64,000 bases of DNA. Source: Paenibacillus aceris. Lineage in GTDB: Bacteria > Bacillota > Bacilli > Paenibacillales > NBRC-103111. Shown in pieces: positions 8,295-15,833 of this stretch (position 1 is the first letter of the stretch; each line of letters starts with the position of its first letter). The notes under the pieces were generated by a model. The model was not told the DNA's origin. It did no database searches and worked only from the letters and a program-made list of their open reading frames with translations. The position numbers were made by a program, and so were the translations under genes. The stretch spans positions 29,206-93,205 of the forward strand of contig NZ_JAGGKV010000027.1 of NCBI RefSeq assembly GCF_017874035.1, in the 5' to 3' direction.

Positions 8295-11200
8295 ATGAGC
8301 AAACGGAATAGCAATCGTGGCGTCCCCCGAAAGCCGCAAGTGCAACGAGTGAATTCCTTTACGAACGAGCTGAAATGGTTGGATGAATCGGATTCCGCGC
8401 TTGCACAGCCTAAGCAAGAACGAGAGCAAAAGAACGCTGTTCAAGCCGTTGTCTCCACGAATGCAACCAAGATGATTCCCAAACCCAAGAAACCAGAAAC
8501 ACCTGCTTTGGAAAAAGAGAAACCGCAGCCTCAAAGCCCAGTACCGCCTAGCCATTCATCCAACCCTGCACCTCCGCTCATTATGTTGACAGAACGGAGA
8601 GCCGGGATATCTTCCTTCCCTGTCATCTACACCGATGATATCGTTGAAGAAGCGATTACAGCAGAGAAAATTGCCAACCGGGCTGTGGACGAAAGTAAAA
8701 TCAAACCTCAGAGCATTAGCACCAAGGTCATAAAAGATTTTGCAATCGACAACACGAAGTTAGCTACGGCTAGTGTGACCAGAGAGAAAATAGCAAACGG
8801 CGCTATCCATGATGAACATCTTGCGTTCCAGAGCATTTCCGGTGAGAAAATTCATAATCATACGATTTCCGGGGATAAGCTAATCGATAACAGTATTACC
8901 GCGGATAAATTGGCGGATCAAGTCATTGATTCCATTAAATTAGCAAGCGGATCGATTTTATCGCACCATTTGTCAGAAATGGTGATCTCGACTGAACTGA
9001 TTGATGATCAGGCCGTCAGCTCTGAGAAAATACGCAGCGGAGCCATTCAATCCAAACATTTGTCGAATAAGATTATTGATACGGCTAAAATATCCGATGC
9101 TACGATCACAACGGATAAGCTGAGAGATCAATCCGTTACTCACGATAAAATTGCGGATGAAAGCGTTGGTTCCGTCCATTTACAGCACGATAGTATACTC
9201 TTTCAGCATTTGGCTCCGGGGAGTGTTCAAAGCAGGACGATTAGTCCGTGTCAAATAAATGGTACTCATATTATTGATAACACCATTGAAGCCTTCCACT
9301 TACAACCAGAGTCTGTAACGGAAGATAAGCTCGCGCAGCGGGCTGTATCGGAGGAAAAAATCGCGGATCAAGCGGTTACCAGCACGAAAATAGCTAAGGA
9401 GTCTGTAGGATCCATCCATTTGAAAAAAGGCTCCATACAGGCTGCGCATATTGGCAGTGAAAGCATTACCGGTGAAAATATCGGAGCGGGTGAAATTGGA
9501 ACCGAGCATTTACGAAAAGGCTCCATCCAGTCTGATTTACTCCAGGATGCTTCGGTTACGGCGGAGAAGCTTGATGACGGCAGCGTCGAGTCAAGGCACA
9601 TCCAAAAACAGTCCATCACGACGGAACATTTGGCGGAATTCTCGGTTACTACCTCTAATTTAGTTCCGGAGTCCATTACTTCCGAACAGTTGGCTACGGC
9701 GAGCGTAGATTCCAACCATCTTAAGGATAGGAGCGTAACCTCAGAGAAAATTGTGCCTAGTGGCATAGGTGGGGAACATGTCCAGCTTGGTGCCATAACC
9801 AGAGAGCACTTGGAGTTGCGTTCAATTGGAGAAGAACAACTGGGACTTTATGTGATCCATAGAGAGCATATCGCGAACGAAGAAATTACTACAAGGCAAT
9901 TGCATGAAGAATCGGTAACGACCAGTAAAATTGCCGAAGAAGCGGTTACGAGCAATAAAATCGCTCCATTTACAGTTGAAACACGCCATTTACAAGAACA
10001 TATCATTGAAGGCATTCATATTAAACCAGGCACGATTCGTTCCGAACACTTGGGTGATAATTCGATCAAATTGGACGTTTTTGCTGACCGAAGTTTGTCT
10101 GGTAAGAAGCTTGTGGAACAAACCGTCACCGAAGATCTAATTGCTAACAGCGCTGTAACTGAGCAAAAGATCGCTGCTAACGCAATCGCTCCGCAACATT
10201 TGCAGGAAGGTGCTGTTCAGACATCCAGTATTCGAGATGGCGCTGTGCAGTCGTCTAAAATTGAAAACGAAGCGATAACGGAAATAAAGCTGGCAGATTT
10301 CAGTGTAACGGCAATCAAGCTTGCTGAAAAAGCAGTAAGTAGTGAACATATTCTGGACGGAGCGATAACGGCAGCTAAGCTTGCGAATGAAAGTATTCAT
10401 GGCAGCAAGCTGGTGGGCGGAGCCATTCATTCGCGTCATCTTGCGGATGATGCTGTATCCGGTTCGAAGTTGGCGCCAGGCAGTGTGGACAGCGGTAAAC
10501 TGATTAGTGGTGCCGTACAGAACGAACATCTAGAAACTGGTGCAGTGAGTAGTGAGAAATTGGGAGAGGGCAGTGTAATCAGCAGTAAATTGGCGAGCGA
10601 TGCTGTTAGGACTGAGCATATCGCCAACGAGGCTGTTACAGGAGCGAAATTAGCGCCGTGGAGTGTAGATAGCACCAAAGTTACGAATGGAGCTATCGAA
10701 ACGCAGCATCTTGCAGATGGTGCGGTTAGCGGAGAGAAGCTGAAGGAAGCTAGTGTAGATGGCAGTAAGCTGATGAATGAAGCCGTTCATACCGAGCATA
10801 TCGCTGACGCAGCTGTAAGCGGAGCAAAACTGGCGGCGGGCAGTGTGGATAGCAGCAAGCTGGTAATCGGAACGATTGGCAGCGAGCTCCTTGCAGATGG
10901 CGCAGTAAGCAGGGAGAAGTTGGCATCAGGGAGCGTAGATGACAGCAAGATTGCTTATGGAGCAATCAGAGCCGAGCATCTTGCTGATGGCGCGGTAAGC
11001 GGATCGAAGTTATCGGCAGCCAGTGTGGATGGCAGTAAGCTTGCTAATGGTACTATCCAGGGTGAACATATCGCGGATGAAACGATTAGCGGCAGTAAGC
11101 TGGAAGCCGGAAGTATTGATGGCAGTAAGCTCGTGAGCGGAGAAATCAGAGGTGAGCACTTAGCTCTAAACAGCGTAGACGGCAGCAAACTGGCAGGCGG

Positions 11201-14200
11201 AAGTATTGAAAATCACCACATTTCGTATGGCGCTGTTAGCCGTGCTAAGCTTGCTGCGGGCAGTGTCGATGCCACCAAGCTAGTCAATGCATCGGTTGAG
11301 AACGATCATTTGGCTGACGGCGCAGTTACCAGTACTAAGCTGGCATCCGGCAGTGTTGACGCTAGCAAAATGACGAATAATTCGGTGTTTGGCAAACATA
11401 TCGCAGATGGAGCTGTAAGCTCGTCGAAGCTGGCAACAGCCAGTGTGGATGGCAGTAAACTGGCGTTGGGTTCTGTAAGCAGCGAGCATCTTGCCGATGA
11501 AGCCGTACATGGCGCGAAATTAGCCTCAGGCAGTGTAGACGGAAGCAAACTTGTAAATGATACGGTAACTCGTGAACATCTGCAAGACGGTGCGGTTGAT
11601 GGAAGTAAATTGGCGTCTGAAAGCGTTGATGGATCTAAGCTGGCAGCTGGGGCTGTTAGTTATCTGCACTTGGAGAACGGTATTATCGACAGCACCAAAT
11701 TGGCAATTGGATCTGTAAGCAGCGAGCATCTCTTAGATGGTGCCATCAGCGGAGTAAAACTTATGCCAGGCAGTGTGAACGCAAGTAAGCTGGCAAGCGG
11801 AGCGGTGGAAGGCGAGCATCTCGCGGATGGCGCTATCCTTGGTTCCAAGTTGGCAGCCGCTAGTGTGGATGCCAGCAAGCTGGCCATAAACTCGATTTTC
11901 GGGAAACATTTGGCTGACGCTGTCGTAAGCAATGCCAAATTGGCCGCAAACAGCGTGGATGGTACTAAACTGGCGCATGGAGCTGTTGGAGATTCCCATC
12001 TCATAGACGGTGCTATAAGTGGGGCTAAGCTGAAGGAAGGCAGCGTAGACAGCAGTAAACTGGCGATCGGAAGTATAACCAGTGAGCATTTGGCTGACGG
12101 TGCCATCAGCATGAGCAAGCTTGCCGAAGGCAGTATTTCGGGCTACATGCTGGCGGCGGGCGAGATAACCCGCGAGCATTTAATGGATGGAGCAGTCGAT
12201 AGCCTAAAACTGGCAAGTGATGCTGTGCATGGTGAGCATCTGTCGAATGGGGCTGTAAGCAAAGCGAAGTTAGCGGAAGGCAGTGTAGACAGCAGCAAAC
12301 TGACCACAAACAGTGTGCATAGCGAGCATCTGGCAGATGGCGCCGTGACTGGAGCGAAGTTAGCGGTGGGCAGCATTGATGCCAGTAAGTTGGCGAGCGG
12401 TTCTGTTTACGGTGAGCATATCGAAGATGGTGTCATAAGTGCCGCCAAACTAGCCGCAAACAGTGTGGACGGAAGCAAGCTGGCAAGTGGAGCTGTTAAT
12501 AGCGATCATCTCGCAGACCGTTCAGTGACAACAGCAAAGCTGGCAGAAGGCAGTGTAGATGGAACCATACTCGCCAAAGGTGTCGTAAAGAATGAGCATC
12601 TGACAGATGCCTCGATTAGCGGAGCGAAGCTGTTAGCAGGCAGTGTAGATGCGAGCAGACTGGCTTATAATTCTGTCTACGGGGAGCATCTTGCACTTGG
12701 TTCAGTAGGTGGATCGAAGCTAGAAGCAGGTAGTGTGGACGGAAGCAAGCTGGCTGCGTGGACCGTGAGCAGCGAGCATCTGGTAGATGGTGCCGTTACC
12801 GGTGAAAAGTTGGCCGCAGGCAGCGTAGACGGAAGCAAGCTAGTTCCGTGGATCGTGAGCAATGAACATCTCATAGACGGAGCAGTAGGCAGGGAGAAGC
12901 TGGCCGCAGGCAGTGTAGACGGAAGCAAGCTCTCTATAGGCAGCATAAGCGCGGAGCATCTAACAGATGGTGCGATCAATGGTGCAAAGTTAATGGCAGA
13001 GAGTGTGGATGCGAACAAACTAGCCCCAGGCGCAGTGAATGGCATACACCTTGCGGATGAAGTGATAGACAGTAGAAAGCTGACGAAGGAAGCTGTACAT
13101 GGCGAACATTTGGTCGATGGAGCCGTTAGCAGAGCCAAGTTAGCTGAAGATAGTGTGGATAGCAGCAAACTGACCACAAACAGTGTGCACAGCGAACATC
13201 TGGCAGATGGCGCCGTAACTGGAGCCAAGTTAGCGGTTGGCAGCATTGATGCCAGTAAGCTGGCGAGCGGTTCTGTTTATGGTGAGCATATCGAGAATGG
13301 TGTCATAAGTGCCGCGAAACTAGCCGCAAACAGTGTTGATGGAAGTAAGCTGGCAGATGGAGCTGTTAATAGCGATCATCTCGCAGACCACTCAGTGACG
13401 GCAGCAAAGCTGGCAGAGGGCAGTGTAGATGGAACTATCATCGGCAAAAGTGTCATTAAGGGAGAGCATTTAACCGACGCCTCGATTAGCGGAAAGAAGC
13501 TGATGGCAGGCAGTGTGGATGCCAGCAAGCTTGCCTATAATTCCGTTTACGGGGATCATCTGGCGTTTGGTTCCGTCAATGGATCGAAGTTAGCAGCCGG
13601 CAGTGTGGACGGAGTCAAGCTGGCCGCATTCGCAGTGAACAATGAACATCTTGTAGACGGAGCAGTGAGTGGCATAAAGCTGGCTGCCGATAGTGTAGAT
13701 GGATCCAAGCTCACCAAAGGCAGCGTTAGCGCTGAGCATCTGGTAGATGGAACAATTAGCGGTGCGAAGCTAATGGCTGAGAGTGTGGACGCGTACAAAC
13801 TTGTTCCGGGGGCTGTGAATAAGAAACATCTTGCGGATGGTATCATAGACAGCTCGAAGTTAGTGGAAGGAGCAGTATGCGGCGAACATCTCGCTGACAG
13901 CTCTGTAAGCGGGTCAAAGCTGGCATGCGGCAGTGTGGATGGCACCAAATTAGTTCCTGGCTCAATAAGCGGCGAGCACATTGCGGATGGAGCCATAAGC
14001 GTAGGTAAGCTTGCTGCTGGAAGCATAGATAGCAGTATGCTGGCATTCGGTGTGGTAAACGGCGCGCACCTGGCACTTGGAGCCGTGAGTGCAGCGAAAC
14101 TGGCAAGCGGCAGTGTGGACGGAAGTAAACTGGCTAGCGAGGCCGTCAGTGACGAGCACATTGCAGACGGAGCTCTAAGCGGCTCCAAACTGGCTGTTGG

Positions 14201-14600
14201 CTCTATTGACGGAAGTAAGTTAGCCCCTGGCTCTGTTTACGGTGAACACCTTGCTATGGGTTCGATTAGCGGTACGAAGCTAACTGAAGGAAGTGTGGAT
14301 GAAAGCAAATTATCATTCAGAACTTTACAACTGCCTCCTTCAAAATCCGTGGTAACACAACAATTCGGACTTGTCTCCTTTGAATTCAAAGTGCAGGATG
14401 AAATCGTCGATGTGCAAATTTTCTTTGATGAGCCTTTTGCGGATAGCAACTATGTGCTAGTTGCTACAACGAATCATACGGCTTGTTACGCGATTGTAAA
14501 GCAGAAATATACGAATTACGCGGTTTTATCTTTAGTACGCACACGGTTTTCAGCAGAAATATATGGGATCGTCAATTGGATAGCAACAGGAAATAAATAA
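8295..14600 (+). CDS. Giant decapeptide-repeat protein with WIAG-like tail
   Basis: A 2,101-residue protein. Residues 1-118 are a basic N-terminus (MSKRNSNRG, RKPQVQR) and a Pro/Lys/Gln-rich linker without signal peptide. Residues 119-2008 are 189 consecutive 10-residue units ordered mostly as triads: an H unit (xxVxxEHLAD), a K unit (GAVSGAKLAx) and a D unit (GSVDGSKLAx). Residues 2009-2101 form a distinct beta-rich domain ending NWIATGNK, resembling what databases call WIAG-tail (from memory). Phage tail-fibre shafts carry similar AVTTAKLADG decads, so a trimeric beta-fibre is plausible. The ATG at 8295 follows GGAGAGGAG. I infer a long spore-surface filament and possible glycan carrier; no homologue of known function is recognised. 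Confidence 0.85.
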   Translation: MSKRNSNRGVPRKPQVQRVNSFTNELKWLDESDSALAQPKQEREQKNAVQAVVSTNATKMIPKPKKPETPALEKEKPQPQSPVPPSHSSNPAPPLIMLTERRAGISSFPVIYTDDIVEEAITAEKIANRAVDESKIKPQSISTKVIKDFAIDNTKLATASVTREKIANGAIHDEHLAFQSISGEKIHNHTISGDKLIDNSITADKLADQVIDSIKLASGSILSHHLSEMVISTELIDDQAVSSEKIRSGAIQSKHLSNKIIDTAKISDATITTDKLRDQSVTHDKIADESVGSVHLQHDSILFQHLAPGSVQSRTISPCQINGTHIIDNTIEAFHLQPESVTEDKLAQRAVSEEKIADQAVTSTKIAKESVGSIHLKKGSIQAAHIGSESITGENIGAGEIGTEHLRKGSIQSDLLQDASVTAEKLDDGSVESRHIQKQSITTEHLAEFSVTTSNLVPESITSEQLATASVDSNHLKDRSVTSEKIVPSGIGGEHVQLGAITREHLELRSIGEEQLGLYVIHREHIANEEITTRQLHEESVTTSKIAEEAVTSNKIAPFTVETRHLQEHIIEGIHIKPGTIRSEHLGDNSIKLDVFADRSLSGKKLVEQTVTEDLIANSAVTEQKIAANAIAPQHLQEGAVQTSSIRDGAVQSSKIENEAITEIKLADFSVTAIKLAEKAVSSEHILDGAITAAKLANESIHGSKLVGGAIHSRHLADDAVSGSKLAPGSVDSGKLISGAVQNEHLETGAVSSEKLGEGSVISSKLASDAVRTEHIANEAVTGAKLAPWSVDSTKVTNGAIETQHLADGAVSGEKLKEASVDGSKLMNEAVHTEHIADAAVSGAKLAAGSVDSSKLVIGTIGSELLADGAVSREKLASGSVDDSKIAYGAIRAEHLADGAVSGSKLSAASVDGSKLANGTIQGEHIADETISGSKLEAGSIDGSKLVSGEIRGEHLALNSVDGSKLAGGSIENHHISYGAVSRAKLAAGSVDATKLVNASVENDHLADGAVTSTKLASGSVDASKMTNNSVFGKHIADGAVSSSKLATASVDGSKLALGSVSSEHLADEAVHGAKLASGSVDGSKLVNDTVTREHLQDGAVDGSKLASESVDGSKLAAGAVSYLHLENGIIDSTKLAIGSVSSEHLLDGAISGVKLMPGSVNASKLASGAVEGEHLADGAILGSKLAAASVDASKLAINSIFGKHLADAVVSNAKLAANSVDGTKLAHGAVGDSHLIDGAISGAKLKEGSVDSSKLAIGSITSEHLADGAISMSKLAEGSISGYMLAAGEITREHLMDGAVDSLKLASDAVHGEHLSNGAVSKAKLAEGSVDSSKLTTNSVHSEHLADGAVTGAKLAVGSIDASKLASGSVYGEHIEDGVISAAKLAANSVDGSKLASGAVNSDHLADRSVTTAKLAEGSVDGTILAKGVVKNEHLTDASISGAKLLAGSVDASRLAYNSVYGEHLALGSVGGSKLEAGSVDGSKLAAWTVSSEHLVDGAVTGEKLAAGSVDGSKLVPWIVSNEHLIDGAVGREKLAAGSVDGSKLSIGSISAEHLTDGAINGAKLMAESVDANKLAPGAVNGIHLADEVIDSRKLTKEAVHGEHLVDGAVSRAKLAEDSVDSSKLTTNSVHSEHLADGAVTGAKLAVGSIDASKLASGSVYGEHIENGVISAAKLAANSVDGSKLADGAVNSDHLADHSVTAAKLAEGSVDGTIIGKSVIKGEHLTDASISGKKLMAGSVDASKLAYNSVYGDHLAFGSVNGSKLAAGSVDGVKLAAFAVNNEHLVDGAVSGIKLAADSVDGSKLTKGSVSAEHLVDGTISGAKLMAESVDAYKLVPGAVNKKHLADGIIDSSKLVEGAVCGEHLADSSVSGSKLACGSVDGTKLVPGSISGEHIADGAISVGKLAAGSIDSSMLAFGVVNGAHLALGAVSAAKLASGSVDGSKLASEAVSDEHIADGALSGSKLAVGSIDGSKLAPGSVYGEHLAMGSISGTKLTEGSVDESKLSFRTLQLPPSKSVVTQQFGLVSFEFKVQDEIVDVQIFFDEPFADSNYVLVATTNHTACYAIVKQKYTNYAVLSLVRTRFSAEIYGIVNWIATGNK
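8649..14318 (+). repeat. 30-bp coding tandem repeat, 189 units in register
   Basis: The repeat block spans 5,670 bp, which is exactly 189 x 30 bp. Units are more diverged in the first ~1.6 kb (AITAEKIAN-like) and more uniform after about 10.3 kb. Most follow a 90-bp three-unit order; occasional two-unit steps break it (for example near 13036-13095). It is coding, not CRISPR: every unit keeps the frame, and there are no unrelated spacers. Confidence 0.95.
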
Positions 14601-14614
14601 TAAGTTGTAACCAG

Positions 14615-14649
14615 GCAGGATCGTGCTTAGCGCTCGATCCTGCTTTTTT
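14615..14649 (+). terminator. Rho-independent terminator after the repeat gene
   Basis: GCAGGATCG pairs with CGATCCTGC around an 11-base loop and is followed by six T residues. It lies 15 bases after the stop codon and isolates the giant gene from the sugar-nucleotide operon. Confidence 0.9.
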
Positions 14650-14784
14650 GCTGCCCATTCTCATCTTATGACTAGGAATATAACCCATTTTTACGTCTTC
14701 ACCGCTATTCGTCCATGTTCTGCAGTAGTTGAACGCATAGAATGAAGCAGATATCCCGGATGCTTTGAAGGAGATGAGTCTCTG

Positions 14785-15804
14785 ATGAAAGTCGTGATTA
14801 TGGCAGGAGGTAAGGGATTGCGTTTTTGGCCGCGAAGCGTGGAAACGAAGCCCAAACAATTCCTTGCACTAACCTCCAATGAAAGCATGCTCCAGCAGAC
14901 TTACCAAAGATTTAGTAAGTATGTAGACGTGGCGGATATATATGTTGTTGCAGGCTCATCCTATATCCCTTTGATTCGCGAGCAACTGCCGCTTTTGGAT
15001 CCGAGCCGTATGATTGTGGAGCCCTATCAAAGGGATACCGGACCCTGCATGGCATTAACAGCCAGATTCTTTTTGCAGCAAGAACTGGATGATGTCATCG
15101 TGACGACGCCCTCTGATCAATACATTCCAGATGATGCGGAATTAATGAACGTTTTGCGGGAAGCGGAAATGATTGCGAGGAAGGATGAATCGATCGTCAC
15201 TTTAGGGATTGTCCCAACAAGGCCGGAGACGGGCTTTGGGTATATCCGCGCAGATGCGAATTCGACGCTAGGTCAGGCCAAACGTGTGCTGAGGTTTGTA
15301 GAGAAGCCGAATGAACAACGCGCCCGTGAATTCATGAAGGAACCGAATATGTACTGGAACAGCGGTATTTTCATTTGGAAACCTTCGACGATTAACTATT
15401 ATATGAAGCTTCATCAAAGTGAGATGTGGAATAAGCTGTGGCTATCCGATCTGCCATTAGAGCACGTGTACGCTTCACTGCCCAGATTATCCGTGGATTA
15501 CGCCATTTTGGAAAAGGCAGAGCGCGTATACACGATTCCCGTACATTTTGTATGGGATGACGTTGGTTCCTGGAATGCTTTGGAGCGGGTATTTCCAACG
15601 GACGAACGGGGAAATTTGTTTTTCGGAGATGTTCACTCACTCCATGCCACAAACTCCATCATCTATGCGGAAGGCCAAAAAGTGGTTGCCATCGGAGTCA
15701 ACGATTTGATCATCGTTTCTACGAAAGATGGTTTACTCGTTTGTCCGAAATCCGAGGAGCAGAACATCAAACTTGCGATCAGCATGATGGAAGCTTCTAA
15801 ATAG
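14785..15804 (+). CDS. manC: Mannose-1-phosphate guanylyltransferase
   Basis: This 339-residue enzyme should make GDP-mannose from mannose-1-phosphate and GTP in the cytoplasm. The N-terminal signature GGKGLRFWPRS (residues 8-18) followed by KPKQFL is the activating loop and Lys typical of this family. VEKPNE and FVWDDVGSWNAL match later conserved segments. It is the single-domain type without the phosphomannose isomerase part found in many ManC proteins. AAGGAGATGAG precedes the start. It heads the next gene run and can supply the GDP-mannose dehydrogenase-like enzyme at 30360. Confidence 0.9.
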   Translation: MKVVIMAGGKGLRFWPRSVETKPKQFLALTSNESMLQQTYQRFSKYVDVADIYVVAGSSYIPLIREQLPLLDPSRMIVEPYQRDTGPCMALTARFFLQQELDDVIVTTPSDQYIPDDAELMNVLREAEMIARKDESIVTLGIVPTRPETGFGYIRADANSTLGQAKRVLRFVEKPNEQRAREFMKEPNMYWNSGIFIWKPSTINYYMKLHQSEMWNKLWLSDLPLEHVYASLPRLSVDYAILEKAERVYTIPVHFVWDDVGSWNALERVFPTDERGNLFFGDVHSLHATNSIIYAEGQKVVAIGVNDLIIVSTKDGLLVCPKSEEQNIKLAISMMEASK

Positions 15805-15833
15805 AAATTTAAGTTCAATCAGGTGGTGAACGC

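Noticed and set aside
9300..14188. Many long minus-strand open frames opposite the giant gene
   Set aside because: They arise because a 30-bp period keeps antisense frames open; they have Ser/Ala-rich or low-complexity products and no ribosome binding sites.
8649..14318. 30-bp periodicity looking like a CRISPR array or satellite
   Set aside because: Every unit is in frame, codes for similar residues, and there are no unique spacers or cas genes.
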